Below are positions 51,064 to 59,524 of a stretch of DNA of 64,000 nt, piece after piece; positions within the stretch are counted from its first letter, which is position 1, and the number at the start of each line of letters is the position of its first letter. The DNA is from Desulfobacteraceae bacterium. GTDB taxonomy: Bacteria; Desulfobacterota; Desulfobacteria; Desulfobacterales; Desulfosalsimonadaceae. The position numbers and the translations under genes were made by a program. The stretch lies in contig JAABSH010000005.1 of assembly GCA_011390465.1 (NCBI GenBank), forward strand, positions 57,129-121,128. The letters are read 5' to 3'. The notes beneath the pieces are model-generated. The model was not told the DNA's origin. It saw only the letters and a program-made list of their open reading frames with translations, and ran no database searches.

Positions 51064-51077
51064 CCATGCCTTGAAGA

Positions 51078-51311
51078 CTAATCTTCAACGATTTCCAGAA
51101 CGGTTCTTTTTTTGATTTTAGCGGAAGAAGCACTCAAAAGTGTTCGCATTGCCCGGGCCGTCCGGCCCTGTTTTCCAATCACCTTGCCAAGGTCCTCCTT
51201 TGCCACTTTCAGCTCCAAGACTGATGTCTGGTCTCCCACAATTTCGGTAACCTTTACCTCTTCGGGGTTGTCAACAAGCGCTTTGGCGATGTACGTGATC
51301 AGATCTTTCAT
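51078..51311 (-). CDS. khpA: KH-domain RNA-binding protein KhpA
   Basis: A 77-residue single KH domain, [19 protein letters not shown], with the GxxG loop in [22 protein letters not shown] lies 7 bases before the ATG at 51311; the track's longer start lacks this. KhpA binds RNA broadly and is a standard neighbour of rpsP. Confidence 0.95.
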   Translation of the reverse strand: MKDLITYIAKALVDNPEEVKVTEIVGDQTSVLELKVAKEDLGKVIGKQGRTARAMRTLLSASSAKIKKRTVLEIVED

Positions 51312-51384
51312 GGTCCGTCTCCTTCTTAATAGCTGCAGGGAATTAAGGATTAAGAGGCAAAAAAACACTTATATCTGGAACGCG

Positions 51385-51624
51385 TTAAAGACCTTCTTTT
51401 TTTAACAGACTGCCCACCGTATCGGAGGGGGTTGCGCCCTGGCCGAGCCAGTATTCAATTCTTTCTTTTTTCAACGTCACCTCAGTGGGTTCTTTCATCG
51501 GATCATAGGTGCCCACGTTTTCCAGAAATCTGCCGTCACGGGGATATCGTCCGTCTGCCACCACTATCCGGTAAAACGGTTTCTTTTTTGCACCAAATCT
51601 TGCTAACCTGATTTTCACTGCCAT
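51385..51624 (-). CDS. rpsP: 30S ribosomal protein S16
   Basis: A 79-residue S16: [24 protein letters not shown] and [11 protein letters not shown] are typical. It stabilises the 16S rRNA 5' domain. It lies 16 bases after ffh. Confidence 0.98.
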   Translation of the reverse strand: MAVKIRLARFGAKKKPFYRIVVADGRYPRDGRFLENVGTYDPMKEPTEVTLKKERIEYWLGQGATPSDTVGSLLKKEGL

Positions 51625-51640
51625 TTTATTATTAGCTCCT

Positions 51641-52975
51641 TCAGAAAGGCATCATTCCGCGGCCCATTCCGCGCATAAAACCGCCCTTGTTGATCTTTTT
51701 CATCATTTTTAACACTTGTGTGTAATTTTTCAATAACTTATTTACTTCCTGTACACTGTTTCCACTGCCTTTTGCAATTCTTTTCCGGCGGCTGCCGTTA
51801 ATTATCGTATGATTGCGCCGCTCGACCCGGGTCATGGAATTGATAATCGCCTCCACGCGGACCAGTTCATGATCATCCACCTGCATATTTTTCAACTGTT
51901 TGTTCTTGCTGACACCGGGAATCATTTTAATGAGATCATTCAACGACCCCATTTTCCGGACCTGAGACATCTGATCCCGGAAATCTTCCAGGGTGAACTC
52001 GTTTTTCCTGAATTTTTTTTCCAGCTCAGCGGCTTTTTTTTCATCCACCGCGCCCTGGGCTTTTTCAATGAACGAAAGCATATCGCCCATGCCCAGAATC
52101 CGGGACGCCAGTCGCTCCGGATGAAACGGCTCCAGCTGGCTCAATTTTTCGCCCACACCGATGAATTTGATGGGCTTTCCGGTAATGGCCTTGATGGAAA
52201 GGGCGGCCCCGCCCCGGGCATCCCCGTCCATTTTGGTCAATACCACGCCGCCGATATCCAGCGACTGATCAAAGGACTGGGCAATATTCACCGCGTCCTG
52301 ACCGGTCATGGCATCCGCCACCAGCAAAATATCCGATGGATGAAGGGCATTTTTGATATTGACCAGCTCGGTCATCAGCGCTTCATCCACATGCAGACGC
52401 CCTGCTGTATCCAGAATCAGGGTGTCGCTGCCGGATGTCTTTGCATCCGCCACGGCATCCCGGCAAATCTGAACCGGATTCATGTCCGCGGATGAATCAA
52501 ATACCGGCACGGAAATTTCCCCGGCCAATTTTTTCAACTGGTCAATGGCCGCCGGCCGGTAAACGTCCACCGGCACCAGATAAGGCTTTTTGCCCTGCTT
52601 CCGCAGCAAATTGGCCAGCTTGCCCGCAGTGGTGGTTTTCCCGGACCCCTGCAGCCCCACCAGCATCAATACCGCCGGGGGCGGCCCGGAAAGGTCCAGT
52701 GCCTCATTTTTGCTGCCCATGAGTGCCGTCAGCTCATCATTGACAATCTTGATGATCTGTTGCCCCGGCGTGAGGCTGGACAGCACCTCCTGACCAATGG
52801 CCCGCTTCTTTATGTCGGCGATCAGGTTTTTGACCACCTTGTAATGGGCATCTGCCTCCAGCAGCGCCATGCGGACTTCTTTTAAGCCGTCTTCAATATT
52901 TTTTTCGGTAAGCTTGCCGTGGCCTTTGAGCTTTTTAAAAACCGAATTGAGTCTGTCGCTTAAATTATCAAACAT
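51641..52975 (-). CDS. ffh: Signal recognition particle protein Ffh
   Basis: A 444-residue SRP54 GTPase: N domain, G domain with [25 protein letters not shown] and [13 protein letters not shown], and a methionine-rich M domain ending [19 protein letters not shown]. It binds 4.5S RNA and signal sequences and docks to FtsY. First gene of the operon, with a good promoter 29 bases upstream. Confidence 0.98.
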   Translation of the reverse strand: MFDNLSDRLNSVFKKLKGHGKLTEKNIEDGLKEVRMALLEADAHYKVVKNLIADIKKRAIGQEVLSSLTPGQQIIKIVNDELTALMGSKNEALDLSGPPPAVLMLVGLQGSGKTTTAGKLANLLRKQGKKPYLVPVDVYRPAAIDQLKKLAGEISVPVFDSSADMNPVQICRDAVADAKTSGSDTLILDTAGRLHVDEALMTELVNIKNALHPSDILLVADAMTGQDAVNIAQSFDQSLDIGGVVLTKMDGDARGGAALSIKAITGKPIKFIGVGEKLSQLEPFHPERLASRILGMGDMLSFIEKAQGAVDEKKAAELEKKFRKNEFTLEDFRDQMSQVRKMGSLNDLIKMIPGVSKNKQLKNMQVDDHELVRVEAIINSMTRVERRNHTIINGSRRKRIAKGSGNSVQEVNKLLKNYTQVLKMMKKINKGGFMRGMGRGMMPF

Positions 52976-53003
52976 AACTTTGGGCTCTGTAAGTAAATTC
53001 TTG

Positions 53004-53032
53004 AAAATAATATTTTAGAAATGGTATGTCAA
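53004..53032 (-). promoter_or_regulatory. Promoter of the ffh-rplS operon
   Basis: On the minus strand a perfect TTGACA (53032-53027), a 17-bp spacer and TATTTT (4 of 6) lie just upstream of ffh. The start point would be about 22 bases before the ATG. Confidence 0.7.
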
Positions 53033-53099
53033 GTAAAATATATGGACCTTTCCTCCCTTTAAAACTCAGTATCTGCCCGGGGTTAAAGGAAATAATGCC

Positions 53100-53192
53100 A
53101 TGAACCACCCATTGCCCGGGCAGGGGCCAAAACAGCGACCGGAACCGCAACCGGGAATAAAAACCATAATAAAAACCATAATAAAAAAATGA
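53100..53192 (+). CDS. Possible 30-codon leader ORF upstream of rlmN
   Basis: ATG 53100 has AAAGGA nine bases upstream and reads MNHPLPGQGPKQRP then KTIIKTIIKK, stopping at TGA 53190-53192, which overlaps the rlmN ATG (ATGA). The rlmN start has no ribosome-binding site of its own, so its translation may depend on this ORF. The 3' part is built from a short repeat (aaaaccataat). Coding status is inferred from spacing and overlap only. Confidence 0.4.
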   Translation: MNHPLPGQGPKQRPEPQPGIKTIIKTIIKK

Positions 53193-54304
53193 CATCATCC
53201 ACCATCGCACCAGAGAGTCCGCCGGCACCCGTGCCGGCGCTTGCGCCGAAAACAGACATCAAAAGCCTTACCAAAGAAGAACTGACCCGCTGGTTCGGTC
53301 AGCAGGGCTTGCAGGCCTACCGGGCATCCCAGGTCATGCGATGGATATACCTGAAACAGGCGGAAAATTTTGATGCCATGACTGATATTTCAAAAAAAAC
53401 CCGGCTTCTGCTCAACGAAAATTTTTCCTTTTCCCTGCCTGAAACCCGTCATGTGGCGGTGTCAGCGGACGGGTCCAGAAAATTTTTGTTTTCCCTGGCA
53501 GACGGCAATTATGTTGAAACCGTTTTGATTCCGGAAAAAGACCATTACACCCTGTGCATTTCCACCCAGGTAGGATGTGCCATGGGATGCCGGTTCTGCA
53601 TGACCGCGGCATCCGGCCTGATCCGGAACCTGAAACAGGCGGAAATCCTGAACCAGGTGCTGGGGGCGGCGGGCCCGGCCGGCGAAGACAAGCCCCTGCG
53701 CAATATCGTGTTGATGGGCATGGGAGAGCCCCTGGCCAATTATGACAATGTCATCCGGGCCCTGGGCATTATCACGGACAGTGACGACGGGCTCCAGTTT
53801 TCCACCCGCCGGGTCACCCTGTCCACCTCCGGCATCGTTCCCCGGCTTCAGGACCTGGGCCGGGACGCTAAAATCAACCTGGCGGTTTCATTGAACGCCA
53901 CAGACAACAAAACCCGCAGCCGGCTCATGCCGGTCAATGCCAAATATCCCCTTGAACAGCTGATCCAGGCCTGCGCGGATTACCCGCTGGCCCCAAGAAA
54001 CAAAATCACGTTTGAATACATCCTGATCAAAAACATCAATGACACCCCGGAAGATGCCCGCCGGCTGGCGGGACTGCTGCGCCCGGTGAAAGCCAAAATC
54101 AATCTGATCCCGTTTAACCCGCACCCGGCCAGTGATTTTGAGCGTCCTTCGGAATCAAGGGTACTGGCATTCCAGCGCATCCTTCATGACAAAGGATATA
54201 CCGCGGTCATCCGATACAGCAAGGGCCAGGATATTTCAGCCGCCTGCGGCCAGCTGGCCGGTCAAAAAGCCGATGCAAAAACCGGATGCCCTGGCCCGCA
54301 ATAG
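53189..54304 (+). CDS. rlmN: 23S rRNA (A2503-C2)/tRNA (A37-C2) methyltransferase RlmN
   Basis: A 371-residue radical SAM methylase with the cluster motif CAMGCRFCMT (CxxxCxxC, residues ~129-136), MGMGEPLANYDNV, SLNATDN and a C-terminal ISAACGQL with the second catalytic cysteine. It methylates A2503 in 23S rRNA and A37 in some tRNAs. The start lacks a ribosome-binding site and overlaps the stop of a possible leader ORF. The N-terminal ~25 Pro/Ala-rich residues are longer than usual. Confidence 0.95.
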   Translation: MTSSTIAPESPPAPVPALAPKTDIKSLTKEELTRWFGQQGLQAYRASQVMRWIYLKQAENFDAMTDISKKTRLLLNENFSFSLPETRHVAVSADGSRKFLFSLADGNYVETVLIPEKDHYTLCISTQVGCAMGCRFCMTAASGLIRNLKQAEILNQVLGAAGPAGEDKPLRNIVLMGMGEPLANYDNVIRALGIITDSDDGLQFSTRRVTLSTSGIVPRLQDLGRDAKINLAVSLNATDNKTRSRLMPVNAKYPLEQLIQACADYPLAPRNKITFEYILIKNINDTPEDARRLAGLLRPVKAKINLIPFNPHPASDFERPSESRVLAFQRILHDKGYTAVIRYSKGQDISAACGQLAGQKADAKTGCPGPQ

Positions 54305-54319
54305 GCCTGGTGAATTTGT

Positions 54320-55318
54320 TCAGTAGATCAGCAGGTGCTGCACAAACGCCGCCGGCTTTGGCGCCACAGCGACTTCCCGGACCCCGGAGGGATTCAAAAC
54401 GGTCACAACCGCTGATTCAAGGGTTGCCGATTTACCATATCCCGCGCAAATTGCCGCGGCTTCTGTCAGGTCCGCGTCACCACACCCATTGGGAACCAGC
54501 ACCACCGGACCGGGGATAGACTTAACTTTCAGCAGAAAATCCATCTCCGGCCGGAAGCGTTGTTCCAGGACATCATTGTCTTTTTTGTTTCTTCCCACAA
54601 TCACTTTCGTGGTGCTGTTCAGCCGCAAATGACGGCCAATGGACAAAAAATCCATTTCCGCCGGAGTTACCACGGGCTGATGGTCAAAAAGATCCCTCAG
54701 GCGTCTTGCATACCCTGGATCCGTAAGCAGACACCCGCCGCCGGGGGCCGGATAATCAGCAACCCCCAGTTTTTCCGCCAGTTCCATCTGGGGTTTTCGG
54801 GACCGGCCGGAAAACCCGTATAATCTTTCCCGGTCAACCCGGCCGTTTTTTTCCATGGGCGTTTCCGGCAGGACTTTTGCGCTCAGGGGCCGCAAAATAT
54901 ATCCGTCGAACCCGGAATGCTTTTCCACATACCGAAGGGAATTTTTGTTCTGGGACATGGGCCGCTGGCCCCGCACTTCACCGGAAAACAAAAAATCACT
55001 GCCGGTTTCCGCCATCATTTCACCGGCGATCTGAAACATCAGGGCATGGCAGTCCATACAGGGATTCATGTGTTTCCCGTACCCGCAGAACGGGTTTTTC
55101 AGCATGGGCATGTAGCGATCGGTTATATCCTTGACAACAAGCGGGATGTGGTGGTTAATGGAAGCCCTTCGGGCTTTTTCCGCAGTGAAAAACGGGGTTT
55201 CAAAGGCCACCCAACGGACATCAATGTCCTGGTCCCGGAGCACCAGGGCCGCCAGAATACTGTCCAGCCCACCGGAGCTGAGCCCCAGGGCTTTTATTTT
55301 TTTATCTTGTTCCGCCAT
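54320..55318 (-). CDS. PP-loop ATPase, ThiI/MnmA-like tRNA thiolation-type protein
   Basis: A 332-residue protein with the PP-loop ALGLSSGGLDSILAALVL, a CMDCHALMF motif, FSGEVRGQRPMSQNKNSL and CLLTDPGYARRL. It belongs to a group annotated as thiouridylase- or ThiI-like, with a C-terminal NFACT-R_2-like domain. It probably activates a nucleotide with ATP for sulfur transfer, but the target is unknown. It is divergent from nth and convergent with rlmN (16-bp gap). Confidence 0.82.
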   Translation of the reverse strand: MAEQDKKIKALGLSSGGLDSILAALVLRDQDIDVRWVAFETPFFTAEKARRASINHHIPLVVKDITDRYMPMLKNPFCGYGKHMNPCMDCHALMFQIAGEMMAETGSDFLFSGEVRGQRPMSQNKNSLRYVEKHSGFDGYILRPLSAKVLPETPMEKNGRVDRERLYGFSGRSRKPQMELAEKLGVADYPAPGGGCLLTDPGYARRLRDLFDHQPVVTPAEMDFLSIGRHLRLNSTTKVIVGRNKKDNDVLEQRFRPEMDFLLKVKSIPGPVVLVPNGCGDADLTEAAAICAGYGKSATLESAVVTVLNPSGVREVAVAPKPAAFVQHLLIY

Positions 55319-55359
55319 CTAACTATTTTATAACTCATTGTTTTTAAAATTAAAATGTC

Positions 55360-56019
55360 ATGATTTCAGAAAAAAAGCGCGTCCAGAAAATTCGTCAGAT
55401 ATTAAAGGCCAGATATCCGGATGTCAAGACGCAGTTGCGGCATAAAAATGCGTTTCAGCTGCTCATGGCCACCATTCTCTCGGCCCAGTGCACGGATCGC
55501 CAGGTCAACAGTGTCACCCCAACGCTTTTTGCCGCCCTCAAAACACCAAAAGATTTTGCCAATGCGCCGATTGCGCAAATTGAATCCCTGATCCGGTCCA
55601 CGGGGTTTTATCACAACAAGGCCAAAAACCTTAAAAACTGCGCCATCGCTTTGATTGACCTGTACGACGGCGAGGTACCGCAAACTATCGAAGAACTGGT
55701 CAAGCTGCCTGGGGTGGGCCGGAAAACCGCCAACGTGGTGCTGGGAGCGGCTTTCGGCATTCCCGGCATGGTGGTGGACACTCATGTGGCCCGGATTTCC
55801 CGGCGGCTGGCACTGACCCGCAATGAAAATCCGGTAAAAATTGAATTGGATCTGATGCAGGTGATTCCTGAAAAAGACTGGAATGATTTTTCCCTGTGGC
55901 TGATTTATTTCGGCCGGGCCGTGTGCAACGCCCGGAAGCCGGCCTGCCCGGACTGCTTTTTAGATCACCTGTGCCCGTACCCGGAAAAAACCCCGCCAGC
56001 TGGAACCAAACGGCAGTAA
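55360..56019 (+). CDS. nth: Endonuclease III (DNA glycosylase/AP lyase)
   Basis: A 219-residue Nth with the helix-hairpin-helix LPGVGRKTANVVLGAAFG (catalytic Lys in this motif), VVDTHVARISRRL (catalytic Asp) and the [4Fe-4S] motif C-x6-C-x2-C-x5-C in CNARKPACPDC. It excises oxidised pyrimidines. A dispersed repeat begins immediately after its TAA. Confidence 0.97.
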   Translation: MISEKKRVQKIRQILKARYPDVKTQLRHKNAFQLLMATILSAQCTDRQVNSVTPTLFAALKTPKDFANAPIAQIESLIRSTGFYHNKAKNLKNCAIALIDLYDGEVPQTIEELVKLPGVGRKTANVVLGAAFGIPGMVVDTHVARISRRLALTRNENPVKIELDLMQVIPEKDWNDFSLWLIYFGRAVCNARKPACPDCFLDHLCPYPEKTPPAGTKRQ

Positions 56020-56020
56020 A

Positions 56021-56106
56021 AATCCTGGTCCACAGGACCCGGGGCCTTGGCTTGCTCCGAAAAGGGGCTTGTTTAGCTCAAGCGGAAACGTTAAAAGTGC
56101 CTAAAA
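56021..56106 (+). repeat. Dispersed intergenic repeat, copy B
   Basis: Matches 15981-16068 from aatcctgg to gtgcctaaa. Hairpin GCTTG-TTTAGCT-CAAGC lies at 56067-56083, with an upstream GCTTG that could compete for the same arm. As in copy A, it starts right after the TAA of the plus-strand gene and lies between convergent genes. Confidence 0.8.
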
Positions 56107-56143
56107 TTTTGGACTGCGCTGATCGCGCGACCTGAAGGACCCG

Positions 56144-56665
56144 TCAGGCCTGCTTTTGCATCAGCGTGGTGTAGGCTTGCTGAATTTCCACAAATTTTTT
56201 CTGGGCCAGATCCCTGAACTCCTGGCCCAGATGGGCCACTTTGTCCGGATGGTACCGCTGGGCCGCTTCCCGGTAGGCGGCGCGGATTTCTTCAGGGGAT
56301 GCATTCGGCGATACCCCAAGGATTTCATAAGGATTTTTGGGCGCGGCATCCTCTTCCGATGTCCGTGTGTTTTCACCTTTCTGCTGGTGTCCGGACCCTT
56401 TCCCGGCCCCGGACTTAAAACCGGACCCGGACCCAGAACCGGCCCTATAACCAGACGAGCCGGTTTTATTCTGAAAAAACAGGCGGAAAATATTCATGAT
56501 AAACTTTGGCATTCGCCGGTAACGGAGATAATATGCCAGAAGTCCCACCAGAAAAGTATCATCCAGCCAGCCCAGCACGGGAAAAATATCCGGCAGAATG
56601 TCCACCGGGCTGACAATATACACCAGCACCAGCACGACGATAAGGACCACCCACAACGGATTCAT
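56144..56665 (-). CDS. DUF1232-DnaJ domain protein
   Basis: A 173-residue protein with an N-terminal TM/DUF1232 segment (YIVSPVDILPDIFPVLGWLDD), a Gly/Ser-rich linker (residues ~70-95) and a C-terminal J domain (PYEILGVSPNASPEEIRAAYR) with the HPD motif in RYHPDKVAHLG. It would stimulate DnaK at the inner membrane. The HAD hydrolase gene lies 2 bases upstream on the same strand, so both are likely cotranscribed. Confidence 0.9.
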   Translation of the reverse strand: MNPLWVVLIVVLVLVYIVSPVDILPDIFPVLGWLDDTFLVGLLAYYLRYRRMPKFIMNIFRLFFQNKTGSSGYRAGSGSGSGFKSGAGKGSGHQQKGENTRTSEEDAAPKNPYEILGVSPNASPEEIRAAYREAAQRYHPDKVAHLGQEFRDLAQKKFVEIQQAYTTLMQKQA

Positions 56666-56667
56666 GG

Positions 56668-57135
56668 TCAGGATCGGAGGGTGGCGATAAGCCGCAGGGG
56701 TTCTGTCAATAATGACAATGCAGCGACAATGGACGTGCAGACCACATCCGCAGACTGAAGGGTGACAGCGGATGCGCCTTCCTCTAAAATGACAGCAATG
56801 CCCAAAGCAGACACCTGCAGCATGAGGTGATCATTTCTGCCGTTTCCAACACTGACGGTATTTTCCGCACCCAGGGACCGGACATAATCCTGTTTTCCGG
56901 TATGCTGATTTTCTTCAGATAAAATGCTCAGCTGGCAGGAAATCCCTTCCAGATTTGATTTGGCCTTGCCAAACGTGTCCGCCGTCAGCACATGCAGTTC
57001 CAGGTGCGACGCCAGTTCAGCCAGCATCTCTTTAACGCCGGGAACCAGCGCACCGTCCACTGCCAGGGTACCGTTATAGTCCATAACCAGATATTTCAGA
57101 TCCAGAACGCCATAGCCGGGGATGGATATTTTCAT
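56668..57135 (-). CDS. HAD-family hydrolase, soluble P-type-ATPase-like
   Basis: A 155-residue HAD protein: LKYLVMDYNGTLAVDG (motif I), LHVLTADTFGKA (motif II) and SVGNGRNDHLML (motif III/IV). Motif I has Asn at the second acid position (DYNGT instead of DxDGT), as in P-type ATPases and their free-standing relatives. It is probably a small phosphatase; substrate unknown. It is upstream of the DnaJ gene. Confidence 0.85.
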   Translation of the reverse strand: MKISIPGYGVLDLKYLVMDYNGTLAVDGALVPGVKEMLAELASHLELHVLTADTFGKAKSNLEGISCQLSILSEENQHTGKQDYVRSLGAENTVSVGNGRNDHLMLQVSALGIAVILEEGASAVTLQSADVVCTSIVAALSLLTEPLRLIATLRS

Positions 57136-57302
57136 TATCGTGTCTCCGTATTCTTTTTTTTAAAATTGTTGGTGTTAATATTTCAGAAAGTCCGGCCGCA
57201 AATCAATATCAAAATTGCTTGACATCCCGGGGCCGGACCATTTAAACAATAACTTTTACGAGAATATGCTTATAACACAATAGAACAGGAAAGGAAAAGA
57301 AA

Positions 57303-57647
57303 ATGAAAAATGTAGCGATTGTTGGATGCGGTGCTTATATGGACAATGGATACGGATGCCCCGGTGAATGGCGATGCCTGAAAGCCGCGGCCATGGGCGA
57401 AGGCTCATTTGATGAACCCTCAGCAGTGCTGGCGTTTGTAAAATGCACCTGCCCGGGACGGCCCACGGTTCCGAATCTGGGCATGGCCATCAAACAGCTG
57501 GCGGTAAAACCGGATGCCATTTACTTAAGTTCCTGCCTGGTCAATGCCAAACCGGGTTGCCCGTACACTACGCCGGAAGAACTGGCAAAAAGTATTGAAG
57601 ACAAAACCGGCATCAAGGTTATCATGGGCACCCATGACTACAAATAA
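57303..57647 (+). CDS. CGGC-domain protein
   Basis: A 114-residue protein with VAIVGCGAYMDNGYGCPGEWRC, FVKCTCPGRPTVPNLG and LSSCLVNAKPGCPY, the cysteine pattern of the CGGC domain (PF08821). Such proteins are common in anaerobes and are thought to bind metal; no function is established. GGAAAAG precedes the ATG. It is monocistronic and followed by a strong terminator. Confidence 0.9.
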   Translation: MKNVAIVGCGAYMDNGYGCPGEWRCLKAAAMGEGSFDEPSAVLAFVKCTCPGRPTVPNLGMAIKQLAVKPDAIYLSSCLVNAKPGCPYTTPEELAKSIEDKTGIKVIMGTHDYK

Positions 57648-57687
57648 TCAGGGACCGGGAACATATTAACATACCGCTATTTGTTAA

Positions 57688-57720
57688 GAGGCTGAAGATT
57701 GAAGGCTGAGGACTGAAGGG
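57688..57720. repeat. Short CTGAAG-type repeat
   Basis: ggctgaagattgaaggctgaggactgaagg consists of related ctgaag/ttgaag/ctgagg units before the terminator, similar in style to the arrays near 5.5 and 11.5 kb. Confidence 0.5.
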
Positions 57721-57722
57721 GA

Positions 57723-57779
57723 AAAAAAAGCATCCGGAACAGCGCTGAGCAAACGCCAGCCCGTCCGGATGCTTTTTTT
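57723..57779. terminator. Bidirectional intrinsic terminator
   Basis: The stem AAAAAAAGCATCCGGA / TCCGGATGCTTTTTTT with a 25-base loop lies between the CGGC gene (plus) and the small membrane protein gene (minus). Both strands end in T7. Confidence 0.9.
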
Positions 57780-57816
57780 AGGGGGCCCTTCTGTAAAAAA
57801 TATTTTAAAAAAACCG

Positions 57817-58116
57817 TTAAAAAACGCCCAATGGTCTTAAAAATGTCATGCGGGCGGGTTCAACCATCATTTTGGTATAGGCATCGGACACATTGTCACC
57901 AAGGGCTGAAAATGGCAGGGAGACAATAAAAAAAACCGTGCCGGACACCAGCGAAACAAACTGAAGGGGTCTTACCACGGCAAAGTCCGCGGCCATAAGT
58001 TCCGCGGAGTTTTCCATTGGATAATCCGATCCTTTTGCCATTGCCGAGGCCCCGAACGGTACCATCAGCAAAGCTGCGACCAGTAAAACAACCATTATTC
58101 TTTTTTGTCCGGCCAT
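57817..58116 (-). CDS. Small exported/membrane hypothetical protein
   Basis: A 99-residue protein with a signal or anchor segment (IMVVLLVAALLMVPFGASAMA) and a second TM helix (FVSLVSGTVFFIVSLPFSALG), ending MVEPARMTFLRPLGVF. The Pro-Leu-rich C-terminus recalls a small family sometimes mislabelled multidrug transporter in Desulfobacterota. Function unknown. It stands alone with its own terminator. Confidence 0.75.
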   Translation of the reverse strand: MAGQKRIMVVLLVAALLMVPFGASAMAKGSDYPMENSAELMAADFAVVRPLQFVSLVSGTVFFIVSLPFSALGDNVSDAYTKMMVEPARMTFLRPLGVF

Positions 58117-58264
58117 GCGTCACCCTCCTCTGTTTTTTTCCTGTGGTATTGACGGTTTTTGCGCTCAAAAATTCAGAATAACCGCCATTATCCTGATTAT
58201 AAACTAAAATATCTTTTAAACAGGCCCCTGTCAAGGCGGATTTAAACCAGTTTTTTTCATGACT

Positions 58265-59206
58265 TCAGCTGACCACCCACAGTGCCATATTCTGCATTTT
58301 CTTCAGCATTTTCTGGCTGTAACGCCCGGAAATCAGTTCTTCCACAAACGGAACAATGGCCCGCCGGCCCACCACAATGGAGCCGATCTGCTGTTCCCGG
58401 GACAGATCCAGGGTAGAGTCCACGGGATTGGATGATTCCAGAATTAAATCTGAAATACTCTCTGAAAGAATACCGGCCTCTTCCAGACATTCTTTCATTT
58501 TATCAATGGACGGGCAGATACATTCCACATCCCTTAAGGGACAAATATGCTCACCATCCCGGTGGGGCGTGAACGTCTCCGGTGCATTTTTCATGGCAGC
58601 GCAACGGGCCACATGGCAGATCGCGATGGTAAAATTCTGAATTTCGAGAAGTTCCCCGATACTGTAAATGCACCTGAAGGCTTCTTCCCGCAAATCCACA
58701 CTGATGAGCAGCTTGCCGGTTTTGGGTTCTCCGTCGACAATCACCAGCGGAATCCGCTGAAGCCGGCCGGCCAGTTTAATGGCAAGGCTGCCGATAATTT
58801 TATCTTTTAACCGGCTTTTTCCGGTTTTTCCCACCACTACCGCGTCATAGCCTTCCCGGGCTTCCCGGATAATTTCTTCGATGACCCTGTCCTCTTTTTT
58901 TTTAATTTTAACACTCACAGATGTTTCCGGAATGCCCACCGCCACAACCCGGGATACCGCCTGATCCATAAACTGATGCATGGCCTTGTGGTCGGTGGCC
59001 ATCCATTTATCAATATTTTTCATCTGTGAGTCATACAAAGGATTTCCGGCAATACTTTTGCCGAGATCGGGATTCTGGGCGTCCACATGAAATAAAACCA
59101 TTTCACTGCGGTCTTTGGGAAACATTTTCGCGGCATACACCGCTGCCTGCAGGGCCTGATCAGACCCGTCCACCGGGACCAGAATTTTCATCTGCTGCTT
59201 TGTCAT
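58265..59206 (-). CDS. Universal stress protein with cysteine-rich insertion
   Basis: A 313-residue protein with two UspA folds. The first (residues 1-155) has ILVPVDGSDQALQAAVYAA and VVVGKTGKSRLKDKIIGSLA. The second (~160-313) has LLISVDLREEAFRCIYSIGELL and ends SGRYSQKMLKKMQNMALWVV. Inside the second domain a ~50-residue stretch holds CHVARC, HICPLRDVECICP and KEC, six cysteines that could bind a metal or cluster. That is not usual for UspA. It differs from the stress protein at 25 kb. Role inferred from family only. Confidence 0.85.
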   Translation of the reverse strand: MTKQQMKILVPVDGSDQALQAAVYAAKMFPKDRSEMVLFHVDAQNPDLGKSIAGNPLYDSQMKNIDKWMATDHKAMHQFMDQAVSRVVAVGIPETSVSVKIKKKEDRVIEEIIREAREGYDAVVVGKTGKSRLKDKIIGSLAIKLAGRLQRIPLVIVDGEPKTGKLLISVDLREEAFRCIYSIGELLEIQNFTIAICHVARCAAMKNAPETFTPHRDGEHICPLRDVECICPSIDKMKECLEEAGILSESISDLILESSNPVDSTLDLSREQQIGSIVVGRRAIVPFVEELISGRYSQKMLKKMQNMALWVVS

Positions 59207-59524
59207 CTATCCATCCTTGTGTGTATAAGTTACATTTAGCGCGATCCATTTTAAAAACAGTGTTTAAAACAGTGTTCCAGCCGCTCGGCTGCCAGACAAC
59301 CCCATGTGCTTTTAAGCTGATTATTCCAAATTCCGGTTCAATATTCAAGAATATTTATAAACCCGCCCCGCACCCGCGGCATCCGGTAAAGCATAAAGGA
59401 AGGAAAGCACAAAAAAAAGGACGCCGGCTGATCCGGCGCCCTTTTTCTATGCTGTTTTTTTAAATTGCGCTATGTTTAAGATACCCCAGGCTTTGTATCG
59501 CCTGCGCAAAAAAAAAAAAATAAA
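59207..59524. other. Intergenic region with terminator and A-tract
   Basis: No gene is supported in this 318-bp region. It contains the terminator at 59414-59446 and a run of about 12 A at 59509-59520 just after the stop of the next minus-strand gene; on the minus strand this T run could aid termination. Confidence 0.5.
59414..59446. terminator. Intrinsic terminator
   Basis: AAAAAGG-A-CGCCGG, loop CTGAT, CCGGCG-C-CCTTTTT: a strong stem with one mismatch, flanked by A and T runs. It most likely ends the minus-strand transcript of the acidic protein gene at 59525-60475. Confidence 0.85.

Noticed and set aside
53160-53188. Repeated ataaaaaccat units as a CRISPR or regulatory array
   Set aside because: Only two to three short units with no spacers; explained as the 3' part of the possible rlmN leader ORF.
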